From: Limnohabitans sp. 2KL-27
GTDB taxonomy: Bacteria > Pseudomonadota > Gammaproteobacteria > Burkholderiales > Burkholderiaceae_C
Assembly (NCBI RefSeq): GCF_001269345.1
Contig: NZ_CXOP01000001.1
Coordinates: 186,001-250,000 of the forward strand
Direction of reading: 5' to 3'
DNA length: 64,000 bases
Shown here: positions 25,230 through 33,858 of the stretch, piece after piece
Layout of the letters: each line of letters starts with the position of its first letter
Numbering within the stretch: the stretch's first letter is position 1
Program-made: the position numbers and the translations under genes
The notes under the pieces: model-generated
Told to the model about the DNA's origin: nothing
The model's database searches: none
What the model saw: the letters and a program-made list of their open reading frames with translations, nothing else

Positions 25230-25841
25230 TCAGGCTCCTTTTTTGGCTGGCTGGGCTTGGTTACCGTAGGCAGTGCCCCAACCCCAGACTTCGGCACCTT
25301 TGCCACGACTGATCACCCGGCCGCGAAGGATATCGGTGATGACATCGCCGTCGCCGGCGAGCAGCGCCTTGGTGGAGCACATTTCAGCGCAGGCCGGCAA
25401 CTTGCCTTCGGCCAATCGGTTGCGACCGTATTTCTCGAACTCGGACTGGCTTCCGTGCTCTTCTGGACCGCCGGCGCAGAAGGTGCACTTGTCCATCTTG
25501 CCACGCAGGCCAAAGGTGCCGTTGGACGGGAACTGGGGTGCACCAAACGGGCAGGCGTACGAGCAGTAACCGCAGCCAATGCAAATGTCCTTGTCGTGCA
25601 GCACCACGCCTTCTTCGGTTTTGTAGAAGCAGTTGACGGGGCAAACTGCCATGCAAGGTGCATCGGAGCAGTGCATGCAAGCCACCGAGATCGACTTTTC
25701 ACCGGGAACGCCATCGTTCAAGGTGACCACGCGGCGGCGGTTCACGCCCCACGGGACTTCGTGCTCGTTTTTGCAAGCGGTGACGCAACCGTTGCATTCG
25801 ATGCAGCGCTCTGCATCGCAGATGAATTTCATTCGTGCCAT
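25230..25841 (-). CDS. formate dehydrogenase beta subunit, four [4Fe-4S] clusters
   Basis: A 203-residue ferredoxin-like protein. Four cysteine groups are visible: CIECNGCVTACKNE (about residues 13-26), CMHCSDAPCMAVCPVNC (about 55-71), CIGCGYCSYACPFG (about 87-100) and CTFC plus CAEMC (about 118 and 151). This matches DMSO-reductase-family electron-transfer subunits such as FdnH/FdoH, but it lacks their C-terminal membrane helix, so it would sit in the periplasm bound between the catalytic and cytochrome subunits. It is 18 bp downstream of the catalytic gene. Confidence 0.93.
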   Translation of the reverse strand: MARMKFICDAERCIECNGCVTACKNEHEVPWGVNRRRVVTLNDGVPGEKSISVACMHCSDAPCMAVCPVNCFYKTEEGVVLHDKDICIGCGYCSYACPFGAPQFPSNGTFGLRGKMDKCTFCAGGPEEHGSQSEFEKYGRNRLAEGKLPACAEMCSTKALLAGDGDVITDILRGRVISRGKGAEVWGWGTAYGNQAQPAKKGA

Positions 25842-25859
25842 CGTGTTCTCCTGGGGCGC

Positions 25860-28820
25860 TTAGGCTTTTTCGATGTTGCAGATGGTGGTCTTGGTCTCTT
25901 GCATCATGGTGACGCTGTCATAACCATAGGTGGTGGCGGTGTTGACCGCCTCGCCGCGCACGATGGGCGCAGCGCCTTTGGGGTAGTGCGCCAGCATGTC
26001 GGCACCTTGCCAACGACCCGAGAAGTGGAAGGGCATCCACACCGTGCCGGTGTCCACACGCTCGGTCACCAAGGCCTGAACGTCCAGTCGAGCGCCGGTA
26101 GCACCGGTCAACCAAACGCGGTCGCCGTCGCGGATGCCGCGGTCGGCTGCGGTCTTGGGGTTGATCTCGACATAGGCCTCTTGCTGCAACTCGGCCAACC
26201 AGGGGTTGGAACGGGTTTCTTCGCCGCCGCCTTCGTACTCGACCAAACGGCCGGAGGTGAGGATGAGCGGATACTTTTCGTGCATCTTGTCGGCGATGTT
26301 CTTGTCCTGCACGGTCTTGAACAAGGTGGGCAAACGCCAGAAGGCCTTGCGGTCGTCGTGGGTGGGGTACTTGGCCATCATGTCTGGACGGGTGCCGTAC
26401 AAAGGCTCGCGGTGCTGCGGGATCGGATCGGGGAAGTTCCAGACCACGGCACGCGCCTTGGCATTGCCAAACGGGTGGCAGCCGTGGTTCTTCATGAACA
26501 CACGGATCATGCCGCCCGACGAATCGGTCTTCCAGTTCTTGCCTTCGGCCTTGCCTTTTTCAGCCTCGGTCAGCTCGTCCCACCAGCCGAGTTTCTTCAG
26601 CAGGATGTGGTCGAGTTCGGGATAACCGGTGGTGATGTCGGCACCGAGCGAGTGCGAGCCGTCTTCGGCCAGCAGGCTCTTGCCTTCGCGCTCCACGCCA
26701 AAGTTGGCACGGAAGTTACCGCCGCCGTCCATGACGTGCTTGGAGGTGTCGTACAAGTTGGGCGAGCCCGGGTGCTTCATCTCGGGCGTGCCATAGCAAG
26801 GCCATGGCAGTCCGAAATAGTCTCCCGTGAAGTCGTAGCCGGTTTCCTTGTCCTTGCCGCCTTTGGCCTTCAAGGTCTTCACGTCGAACACGTTCATGTT
26901 CTTCATGTGGGCCTTCAGGCGTTCTGGGCTTTGGCCGGTGTAGCCAATGGTCCAGACACACTTGTTGATTTCGCGCAGGATGTCCTCGGGCACGGGCTCG
27001 TCCATGCCCTTGACCTTTTGCATCTTGTAGTTCTTGGACAGCTCTTTGGCAAACCCGAGTTTTTCGGCCAGTTGGTGCATGATCATGTGATCGCTGCGGC
27101 TCTCCCACAGCGGATCGATGACCTTCTCGCGCCATTGCAAGGAGCGGTTGGAGGCGGTGCAAGAACCACTGGTCTCGAACTGGGTCGCGGCTGGCAACAG
27201 GTAAACGGCGCGGTTGGGGTTGAGGTCAGATGCTTTGCCGGGCATCGCAGCCATCGCGGCCGTGGCCGATGGATAGGGGTCCACCACCACCAGCAGGTCC
27301 AGCTTGTCCATGGCGCGCTTCATGTCCAGACCCCGGGTCTGGGAGTTGGGGGCATGGCCCCAATAGAACACGCCGCGCAAGTTGCTGTCCTGGTCGATCA
27401 GCTCGTTGTTTTCGAGCACGCCGTCGATCCAGCGTGACACCGTGATGCCGTTCTTGCCCATCATGGCGGGGCTGGCGAACTGCTTTTTGATCCACTCGAA
27501 ATCCACACCCCAGGTGTTGGCAAAGTGCTTCCACGAGCCTTCAGCCAAGCCGTAGTAGCCGGGCAATGAATCGGGGTTGGGGCCCACGTCGGTCGCGCCT
27601 TGCACGTTGTCGTGGCCACGGAAAATGTTGGTGCCGCCACCGGTCTTGCCCACATTGCCCAGCGCCAGTTGCAAGATGCAGGACGCACGCACCATGGCAT
27701 TGCCAATCGTGTGCTGGGTCTGGCCCATGCACCAGACAATGGTGCCAGGGTTGTTGTCGTGCAGCATCTTGGCGATCTTGAACATCTGTTCTTCTTTGAC
27801 GCCACAGGCCTCTTCCACCTTGTCAGGTGTCCACTTGGCCATCACATCGGCCTTGACGGCCTCCATGCCATACACACGGTCGTTGATGTATTTCTTGTCT
27901 TCCCAGCCGTTCTTGAAGATGTGATACACCAGACCGAACAGGAAAGGAATGTCCGTGCCCGAACGGATGCGCACGTACTCGTCGGCCTTGGCCGCGGTGC
28001 GGGTGAAACGAGGATCGACCACGATCATCTTGCAGCCGTTTTCCTTGGCATGCAGCATGTGCAGCATGGACACGGGGTGGGCTTCGGCCGCGTTGGAGCC
28101 GATGTACAAAGCGACCTTGCTGTTTTGCATGTCGTTGTACGAATTGGTCATGGCGCCATAACCCCAGGTGTTGGCCACACCGGCCACCGTGGTGGAGTGG
28201 CAAATGCGGGCCTGGTGGTCGCAGTTGTTGGTGCCCCAGAAGCTGACGAACTTGCGCAGCAAATAGGCTTGTTCGTTGTTGTGCTTGGACGAGCCGATGT
28301 AGTAAACACTGTCCGGACCGCTGGCTTTTTTCAGCTCCAGCATCTTGGCGCTGATCTCATTGAGGGCCACGTCCCAGCTGATGCGCTCGTATTTCCCGTT
28401 GACCAGCTTCATGGGGTAGCGCAGGCGGTACTCGCCGTGACCGTGCTCGCGCAGCGCCGCACCTTTGGCGCAATGTGCACCCAAGTTGATGGGCGAATCG
28501 AACACGGCTTCTTGGCGCACCCAGACGCCGTTTTCAACCACCGCATCGACCGCGCAACCCACCGAGCAATGGGTGCAGATGGTGCGTTTGACTTCGACCT
28601 TGCCAGCGCCCACGATGGATGCGCTTGTTGCGGCTTGGGCTTTTTGCACCAAGCTCAGTTGTGAGGCGGCAAGGCCCACACCAACGCCCAGACCCGAGCG
28701 ACGCAGGAAACTGCGGCGGTCCAGTGTGGGCAAGGCCTGCGACAAACCACGGCGCAGGCTGTGGATGAAGGGGGAGGAGACAGCACCGGCGGTACCGGTT
28801 TGTTTTTTGGTCAGCAACAT
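25860..28820 (-). CDS. fdhA: periplasmic formate dehydrogenase catalytic subunit (Mo/W-bis-MGD)
   Basis: A 986-residue molybdopterin oxidoreductase. A twin-arginine signal (DRRSFLRRSGLGVGVG, about residues 34-49) directs folded export by TAT. CTHCSVGC with Cys117 (about residues 82-117) binds a [4Fe-4S] cluster. NNCDHQARICHSTTVAG (about 198-214) holds the active-site residue, which is Cys207 encoded by TGC, so this is a Cys and not a selenocysteine enzyme. Later motifs (GSNAAEAHPVSM, MGQTQHTIGN, TSGRLVEYEGGGEETRSNPW) agree with formate dehydrogenases of this class. It oxidises formate in the periplasm and delivers electrons to quinone through the beta and gamma subunits. Confidence 0.95.
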   Translation of the reverse strand: MLLTKKQTGTAGAVSSPFIHSLRRGLSQALPTLDRRSFLRRSGLGVGVGLAASQLSLVQKAQAATSASIVGAGKVEVKRTICTHCSVGCAVDAVVENGVWVRQEAVFDSPINLGAHCAKGAALREHGHGEYRLRYPMKLVNGKYERISWDVALNEISAKMLELKKASGPDSVYYIGSSKHNNEQAYLLRKFVSFWGTNNCDHQARICHSTTVAGVANTWGYGAMTNSYNDMQNSKVALYIGSNAAEAHPVSMLHMLHAKENGCKMIVVDPRFTRTAAKADEYVRIRSGTDIPFLFGLVYHIFKNGWEDKKYINDRVYGMEAVKADVMAKWTPDKVEEACGVKEEQMFKIAKMLHDNNPGTIVWCMGQTQHTIGNAMVRASCILQLALGNVGKTGGGTNIFRGHDNVQGATDVGPNPDSLPGYYGLAEGSWKHFANTWGVDFEWIKKQFASPAMMGKNGITVSRWIDGVLENNELIDQDSNLRGVFYWGHAPNSQTRGLDMKRAMDKLDLLVVVDPYPSATAAMAAMPGKASDLNPNRAVYLLPAATQFETSGSCTASNRSLQWREKVIDPLWESRSDHMIMHQLAEKLGFAKELSKNYKMQKVKGMDEPVPEDILREINKCVWTIGYTGQSPERLKAHMKNMNVFDVKTLKAKGGKDKETGYDFTGDYFGLPWPCYGTPEMKHPGSPNLYDTSKHVMDGGGNFRANFGVEREGKSLLAEDGSHSLGADITTGYPELDHILLKKLGWWDELTEAEKGKAEGKNWKTDSSGGMIRVFMKNHGCHPFGNAKARAVVWNFPDPIPQHREPLYGTRPDMMAKYPTHDDRKAFWRLPTLFKTVQDKNIADKMHEKYPLILTSGRLVEYEGGGEETRSNPWLAELQQEAYVEINPKTAADRGIRDGDRVWLTGATGARLDVQALVTERVDTGTVWMPFHFSGRWQGADMLAHYPKGAAPIVRGEAVNTATTYGYDSVTMMQETKTTICNIEKA

Positions 28821-28866
28821 GGAGGGCTCCAGTTGGGGATGAACAGGAAGGACAGGAAAAAGTGAA

Positions 28867-29073
28867 TCAGACGCGGGTCGTCTTGTAGTACTGCTGAACG
28901 TGTTCGCTCAGGGTGTAACCACCGCCGCGGGTAGGCTTGGGCAAGGCGACAGCCGCAGGTGCTGCTTGCTTGACCACACCGGGCAGAACAGCTGTGACGG
29001 CAGCCACAGCGCCCACCGTGGCAGCACCTGAAAACAGGCTGCGACGTGAAACAGAGGAAGTTTTGGAAGACAT
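28867..29073 (-). CDS. formate dehydrogenase-region TAT-target small protein
   Basis: A 68-residue protein from the ATG at 29073, preceded by AGGAGTC. SVSRRSLFSGAATVGAVAAV is a twin-arginine signal; the mature tail is short and ends GGGYTLSEHVQQYYKTTRV. It matches the small family repeatedly found just upstream of fdhA genes and described as a formate dehydrogenase region TAT target. Its role is unknown; acting as a small tail or assembly subunit of the periplasmic enzyme is a guess. It heads the fdh structural run and lies 46 bp before fdhA. Confidence 0.85.
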   Translation of the reverse strand: MSSKTSSVSRRSLFSGAATVGAVAAVTAVLPGVVKQAAPAAVALPKPTRGGGYTLSEHVQQYYKTTRV

Positions 29074-29239
29074 CAAAGACTCCTGAAATAGGGACAAGGT
29101 GATCGCTCACCAGAACATCTGCCTTAAGCAACGTTTTGCATAGGTGATCTTAGCGATTCGCCAGCGCGATGGCCATGTAAAAACCCTTACTTCAAAGGCT
29201 TGGGCGTCAAGAAGGTGACAGCACGAGCAGTCAATGGGC

Positions 29240-29288
29240 AAAAAAAACGCCCGCACACACAAAACACAAGGTTTCGTGTGCGCGAGCG
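29240..29288 (-). terminator. intrinsic terminator of the TRAP transporter operon
   Basis: In the minus direction, starting about 13 bp after the stop of the large permease gene, a 13-bp stem (CGCTCGCGCACAC paired with GTGTGTGCGGGCG, two G-U pairs) with a loop of about 14 nt is followed by eight T. The remainder of the 203-bp gap (29098-29239) should contain the fdh operon promoter, which I could not place. Confidence 0.85.
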
Positions 29289-29300
29289 CACGGTGTTTGC

Positions 29301-31256
29301 TTACTTGTAAAGGACTTCAGGCAACCACATGCCGATGGCAGGGAACATGTAGAGCAACACGATCGCAAAGACCTGGATCGCCATGAAGGGCAACATGCCT
29401 GCAAAGATCTGGTTGAGCGTGACGTGCGGTGGGCTCACACCCTTCAGATAGAACGCTGCCATGGCCACGGGGGGGCTCAGGAATGCGGTCTGCAGGTTCA
29501 AAGCCACCAACAAGCCGAAGAACAAAGGATCAATGCCGAAGTGAGGCAACAAAGGAATGAAGATCGGCATGAAAATCACGATGATCTCGGTCCACTCCAG
29601 CGGCCAGCCCAGCAAGAAGATGACGACCTGCGCCAGGATCATGAACTGCACCGGCGTCAGATCCATGCCCAGCACCCAAGTGTTGATGATCTCCTGCCCA
29701 CCCAGCAGCGCAAACGCGGCCGAGAAAATGCTGGAGCCCACAAACAGCCAGCACACCATGGCGCTGGTTTTGGCCGTCAGGTACACCGACTCGCGCAGCA
29801 CCACGTAGTTCAGGCGTCGGTAAGCGGCTGCGAGCAGCAAGCCGCCCAAGGAGCCCATGGCCGCCGCTTCGGTGGGGGTGGCCAAGCCAAACACGATGGT
29901 GCCCAGCACCGCCAAGATCATGAGGGCCAGTGGGAAGAACGAACCCAGCAGCATCTTGAAGATCTCAAGGCGCACAAAGCTGAAGTAGGCATAAAAGATG
30001 GCCAAGGCCACTGCGCAACTGGCCAAACCGATCCAGAAATACAGGGGTGCATCTTGACGTTCAGCAGAAGCAGGCGTCTCAGCGGCGGCCGCCACAGCAG
30101 CGGGTGCAGGTGTGGCTTCTTTGGCTGTTTCTACATTCGGCGCAGTTGCTGCCTGCACAGATTCTGTGCCGGGTGGCTGCTTCAAGCCGTCGGCTTCAGG
30201 CTCAGACAAGCCACTGACGCTTTCACCCTCTTCTTCGGCTCCGTCAGCGGAGTCAGACAATTCGCCACCCATGGCCACCACGCCCTCCACCGCCTCGACT
30301 GGCAAAGGTGCTGTGACCTTGAAATAAATGGTGCCCATGATCGCTGCCACAGCCAAAAGCGGCAACAAAGCAATGACCAAATGGTTGAGCAACTCACGCA
30401 TAGGCACGGCTGCATTGCGTTTGCCCTTGATCGCACCGATCAAGCCAGGCAAGACAGTGCTGCTGATGTCTTTGGACACCACTTGGGCAAACGCCGGCAA
30501 AGGCACGATGCGGTCTTCGGCCGACATGGGCGGGGCCATGCTGGGCTTGATTTTGGCAATGATGACCACGTACAGAACGTACAAAGTGGCCAGCATGACA
30601 CCAGGAAAGAATGCGCCCGCATACAGCTTGACGACCGACACACCAGCGGTCGCGCCATAGACGATCAACATGACCGACGGCGGAATCAGGATGCCCAGAC
30701 AACCACCTGCGGTGATGGCTCCCGCAGACAGTTGCACGCTGTAACCTGCCCTCAGCATGGCGGGCAGCGCCAACAAACCCATGAGTGTGACCACGGCACC
30801 CACAATGCCCGTGGCCGTGGCGAAAATCGCGCAGGTCACGATGGTGGCCACGGCCAAAGAGCCGGGCAAACGGGCCATGGCCAAGTGCATGCTCTTGAAG
30901 AGCTTTTCGATCAGGTTGGCTCGTTCAATGAGGTAGCCCATGAAAACAAACAAGGGAATCGAGATCAGCACGTCGTTGGACATGACCGAATAGGCACGCT
31001 GGACCATCAGGTCCAAGGTTTGCTGAACCGCCAAATCGGGGTTTTGGCTTTTGTAGGCGATCCACGCGAAGATCATGCCCATGCCCATCAAGGTGAAGGC
31101 GGTTGGAAAACCCAACATGATCGCCACCACCACCAAGGCCAGCATCAACAAGCCCAGATGACCGTTGGTCATTTCAGCAGGAGATGGCAACAATACAAAG
31201 GCCGCGAGCACGACCATGGCCATGATCGTCAGGCCAAACCAGACTTCTTTTTTCAT
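29301..31256 (-). CDS. TRAP transporter large permease (DctM family) with low-complexity insert
   Basis: A 651-residue polytopic protein. DctM signatures include GFPTAFTLMGMGMIFAW, ISIPLFVFMGYLIERA, ATATGIVGAVVTLMGLLALP, GCLGILIPPSVMLIVYG and, late, FLSPPVAMAAFYLKGVSP. Usual members are about 430 residues. Here the two halves are separated by an extra helix and an acidic, then Ala/Pro-rich segment (about residues 317-402). With the small permease and binding protein it would import an organic acid using a Na+ or H+ gradient. Similarity to the mannitol/chloroaromatic branch is possible, but the substrate cannot be determined. It overlaps the small permease stop by 4 bp. Confidence 0.9.
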   Translation of the reverse strand: MKKEVWFGLTIMAMVVLAAFVLLPSPAEMTNGHLGLLMLALVVVAIMLGFPTAFTLMGMGMIFAWIAYKSQNPDLAVQQTLDLMVQRAYSVMSNDVLISIPLFVFMGYLIERANLIEKLFKSMHLAMARLPGSLAVATIVTCAIFATATGIVGAVVTLMGLLALPAMLRAGYSVQLSAGAITAGGCLGILIPPSVMLIVYGATAGVSVVKLYAGAFFPGVMLATLYVLYVVIIAKIKPSMAPPMSAEDRIVPLPAFAQVVSKDISSTVLPGLIGAIKGKRNAAVPMRELLNHLVIALLPLLAVAAIMGTIYFKVTAPLPVEAVEGVVAMGGELSDSADGAEEEGESVSGLSEPEADGLKQPPGTESVQAATAPNVETAKEATPAPAAVAAAAETPASAERQDAPLYFWIGLASCAVALAIFYAYFSFVRLEIFKMLLGSFFPLALMILAVLGTIVFGLATPTEAAAMGSLGGLLLAAAYRRLNYVVLRESVYLTAKTSAMVCWLFVGSSIFSAAFALLGGQEIINTWVLGMDLTPVQFMILAQVVIFLLGWPLEWTEIIVIFMPIFIPLLPHFGIDPLFFGLLVALNLQTAFLSPPVAMAAFYLKGVSPPHVTLNQIFAGMLPFMAIQVFAIVLLYMFPAIGMWLPEVLYK

Positions 31257-31876
31257 TTTTGATTTCCCTTGGCAGTTGCCAGCTCGCCCAACTTGGCGAT
31301 GTCTTCGTCTTTGACGTTGACCATTTCCTTGAGTTTTTCGACGTCGACTTCGTCCACGTCATCGCCGCGCTTGGGCCATTCGCCTTGCTTGATGCAGACA
31401 ATGCAGCGAACGATTTCAACCAGGCCTTGGGCCAACAGGAAAGCACCTGCAATGGGCAAAATGGTCTTGAAGGGGTAAACAGGTGGGCCGTCGGCCGTGA
31501 TGTTGGAGTGTTCGTTGATGGCCCAAGACTCGGCTGCAAAGCCGTAGCCGGCGTAGGCCAAAGCCACCACACCAGGAATGAAGAACAAGATGTAAAGAAT
31601 CAGATCAAGCCAGGCCTGCAGTCGAGGCGGGAAAAAGCCATAGAGCACATCGCCGCGCACGTGGCCGTTTTTGGACAAGGTATAAGCACCGGCCATCATG
31701 AAGAGCGATCCGTACATCATGCTCATGACGTCAAAGGCCCAGGCGTGGGGGTTGTCCAACACATAACGGGAGAAAACCTCCCAGGAAATCATGAAAGTCA
31801 AAGCCACGATCAACCAGGAAAAAAACTGGCCAATCCAAGTGCTGACTTTGTCAATAAAGAGCAACAGGGTTTGCAT
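31253..31876 (-). CDS. TRAP transporter small permease (DctQ family)
   Basis: A 207-residue protein with four membrane helices, the first being QFFSWLIVALTFMISWEVFS. RYVLDNPHAWAFDVMSMMYG (about residues 34-53) and GAYTLSKNGHVRGDVLYGFF (about 58-77) are typical DctQ motifs. The charged C-terminal tail after about residue 165 is cytosolic. It forms the membrane complex with the large permease, whose gene starts within its stop codon (ATGA). A hairpin at 31898-31924 separates it from the binding-protein gene upstream. Confidence 0.9.
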   Translation of the reverse strand: MQTLLLFIDKVSTWIGQFFSWLIVALTFMISWEVFSRYVLDNPHAWAFDVMSMMYGSLFMMAGAYTLSKNGHVRGDVLYGFFPPRLQAWLDLILYILFFIPGVVALAYAGYGFAAESWAINEHSNITADGPPVYPFKTILPIAGAFLLAQGLVEIVRCIVCIKQGEWPKRGDDVDEVDVEKLKEMVNVKDEDIAKLGELATAKGNQK

Positions 31877-31897
31877 AAGGGAACCACATAAATGAAT

Positions 31898-31924
31898 CAG
31901 CCATCCAGGAGACCTGGATGGCTG
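31898..31924. promoter_or_regulatory. stem-loop between binding-protein and permease genes
   Basis: A perfect 12-bp stem (CAGCCATCCAGG / CCTGGATGGCTG) with a 3-nt loop. There is no T tract on the minus strand, so it is more likely an mRNA-stabilising or partial-termination element that keeps binding-protein levels above permease levels, as known for many binding-protein transport operons. Confidence 0.6.
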
Positions 31925-31944
31925 ACAAAACTGTCAAATAAAAA

Positions 31945-33078
31945 TCAACCTTTTTTCGCGGGTGCCGCTTTGGCTCCGAAGAAATGGTTCACAGCCATGC
32001 GACGGCTGATGTTGGTGTCTTGGTCCCACTTCACAGCGCGAACTGCGAAAGCCTTTTGAGAAGCGACCACCTCTTTGAAGATGGGGTTTTCTGCAGACTT
32101 CTTCTCCAAGATTTCGGTCCAAACTTTCAGCTGCTCTTGCAAGATCGCATCAGGCGTCTTGAAGAACTTGACCTTGTCTTTGGTTTGCAGTTCGACGTAA
32201 TCCTTGGAATAACGGTCGATGGCTTTCCAAGACATGTCGGCCGAAGCGGCCTCTGTCGCGATCGCGATCACAGACTTCAACTTGGCTGGCAGCGCGTCGT
32301 ATTTGGTCTTGTTGAACATGATCTCAAACGTCTCGGCGCTCTGGTGGTAGCTTTGCAGCATGCAGACTTTGGAGACGTCGGGGAAACCCAAAATACGGTC
32401 AGAGGTGGCGTTGTTGAATTCAGCACCGTCGAGCAAACCGCGGTCCATGGCTGGCACGATTTCGCCGCCTGGCAAGGCATTCACGGCAGCGCCCATGGCG
32501 GTGAACAGGTCAATGGCCAAGCCGTTGGTACGGAACTTCAGGCCTTTCAGATCAGAAGCTTTGGTGATCGGCTTCTTGAACCAGCCGAAAGGCTGTGTGG
32601 ACATGGGGCCGTAGAGGAAGGACTGAACGTTACCGCCGATAGAGGCGTACAACTTGGCCAGCAGCTCAGCGCCGCCGCCGTACTTGTGCCAAGCCAGGAT
32701 CATGTTGGCGTCCATGCCGAAGGCGGGGCCGGAGCTCCACAGGGCCAAAGCGTTTTGCTTGCCGTAGTGGTAACCCAACACGCCGTGGCCGCCGTCCAAC
32801 GTGCCTTTGGACACGGCTTCGAGCAAACCAAACGCAGGCACCACAGCGCCAGCGGGCAACACTTCGATCTTCAGATCGCCACCGGTCATGTCGTTGACCT
32901 TCTTGGCGTAGTCCAAGGCGTACTCATGGAAGATGTCCTTGGCGGGCCAAGTGCTCTGCCAGCGCATGCTGATCGGGCCGGTCTGGGCCTTGGCGATCAT
33001 GGGGGCAGAAATGGCACCTGCGGCGACAGCTGCGCCTTTGAGGAGGTTGCGACGGCGTGGGGTTTGGGCTTCGGTCAA
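31945..33078 (-). CDS. TRAP transporter periplasmic binding protein (DctP family)
   Basis: A 377-residue protein starting with TTG at 33078, preceded by GGAG. RRRNLLKGAAVAAGAI is a twin-arginine-like signal, then the mature part begins near GPISMRWQSTWPAKDIFHEY. LEVLP-type IEVLPAGAVVPAFGLLEAVS, KPITKASDLKGLKFRTNG and GEIVPAMDRGLLDGAEF are family motifs; the Arg in FRTNG normally contacts the ligand carboxylate. A carboxylic-acid ligand is therefore expected; a 2-oxo acid or an aromatic acid are possibilities. Lying between two parts of a formate dehydrogenase locus and near the box genes, benzoate uptake is conceivable but untested. Confidence 0.9.
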   Translation of the reverse strand: MTEAQTPRRRNLLKGAAVAAGAISAPMIAKAQTGPISMRWQSTWPAKDIFHEYALDYAKKVNDMTGGDLKIEVLPAGAVVPAFGLLEAVSKGTLDGGHGVLGYHYGKQNALALWSSGPAFGMDANMILAWHKYGGGAELLAKLYASIGGNVQSFLYGPMSTQPFGWFKKPITKASDLKGLKFRTNGLAIDLFTAMGAAVNALPGGEIVPAMDRGLLDGAEFNNATSDRILGFPDVSKVCMLQSYHQSAETFEIMFNKTKYDALPAKLKSVIAIATEAASADMSWKAIDRYSKDYVELQTKDKVKFFKTPDAILQEQLKVWTEILEKKSAENPIFKEVVASQKAFAVRAVKWDQDTNISRRMAVNHFFGAKAAPAKKG

Positions 33079-33099
33079 GGAGGTCTCCAGTGGTTGTTG

Positions 33100-33134
33100 A
33101 ACTTTTAAGCGTAAAAAGTTACCGCTTGGTTACC
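33100..33134. promoter_or_regulatory. possible operator upstream of the TRAP operon
   Basis: An inverted repeat AACTTTT-AAGCGT-AAAAAGTT (33100-33120) overlaps a direct repeat GTTACC-GCTTG-GTTACC (33118-33134), 22 bp and more upstream of the TTG start. Such symmetry is typical of regulator sites, but no regulator gene is adjacent and the call is tentative. Confidence 0.3.
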
Positions 33135-33222
33135 ATTATCGGAGGAGCTGGCCGCAGAAATCTAAGTAAAAACCCGCACCCTCCCCGACATTTATTTCAA
33201 TTCGGCTCAGAAAAATTTTCAA

Positions 33223-33849
33223 TCACGCCACCAGATCGAAGCCTTGCGCTTCGACGCTGATGAAGGCTTCGGTGAAAGCCGACAGCCGCGCATAGAAAAC
33301 AGCACGGGGATGGCCTTGCAAGGTCTGGCACAGGGCGGGCAACCACGATTGGACATGCTGGGTGAAAAAGGCTTGTTGACGCGTCAGGTTCGACACCGCC
33401 ACATCATCGCCGGCAATCAAAAAGCGCATGACCTCAAAAACATAGGCCACATGGTCTTCGGTTTCAGGCATCGCCTCGCTGCGGGCCAGGCCCAGCTCGG
33501 TCAGGTCGTCGCGCAGCCGCACCAGCGGTTTTTCGTTCAGAAAGCCACTGAGGTAGTGCGATCCGAACAAATAGACCTCGGGTTTGCCCACACCGCCAAA
33601 CAGGCCGGTGTATTCGGCCGCGATTTGCGCCTGGCTCAGGCTGCGGGCGCAAGCCACCAGTTCACGCCAAGGCTCCTCCAAAAAACCACCGGCGTCGGGC
33701 GCCTCGGTGACCGCGACTTGCAGCTGGCCCAGCAACTCTTCGCCGGGGGCCTGGTAATACAGCTGTGACAACAGGCCATAGACTTCGGCACGTGCGGTTT
33801 CTTCGTCCAGCGCGTGGCTGCTGGCGGACAGGTTCAGATCTTGGCTCAT
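33223..33849 (-). CDS. TorD/DmsD-family chaperone
   Basis: A 208-residue all-helical protein. ARAEVYGLLSQLYYQAPGEE opens the fold, AEYTGLFGGVGKPEVYLFGS (about residues 78-97) contains the family Y-x-x-L-F and P-x-x-S/Y-type region, and ETEDHVAYVFEVMRFLIAG (about 129-147) the E-x3-H motif. TorD-family proteins bind twin-arginine signals of molybdoenzymes and help cofactor insertion. The likely client is the periplasmic formate dehydrogenase catalytic subunit, whose signal is twin-arginine. The gene lies 9 bp after the polyferredoxin gene and is separated from fdhA by the TRAP operon. Confidence 0.88.
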   Translation of the reverse strand: MSQDLNLSASSHALDEETARAEVYGLLSQLYYQAPGEELLGQLQVAVTEAPDAGGFLEEPWRELVACARSLSQAQIAAEYTGLFGGVGKPEVYLFGSHYLSGFLNEKPLVRLRDDLTELGLARSEAMPETEDHVAYVFEVMRFLIAGDDVAVSNLTRQQAFFTQHVQSWLPALCQTLQGHPRAVFYARLSAFTEAFISVEAQGFDLVA

Positions 33850-33858
33850 GGCAACAAA

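Noticed and set aside
25257..27437. 726-codon open frame on the + strand opposite fdhA
   Set aside because: The opposite strand encodes a well-conserved molybdoenzyme. The composition of this frame follows from that gene's third-codon bias.
28195..28206. Selenocysteine (in-frame TGA) at the fdhA active site
   Set aside because: The codon in the RICH motif is TGC, so the residue is Cys; no selenocysteine insertion is needed.
29424..31262. 612-codon open frame on the + strand opposite the TRAP large permease
   Set aside because: His/Gln/Arg/Asp-rich shadow with no motif; the minus strand has the DctM gene.
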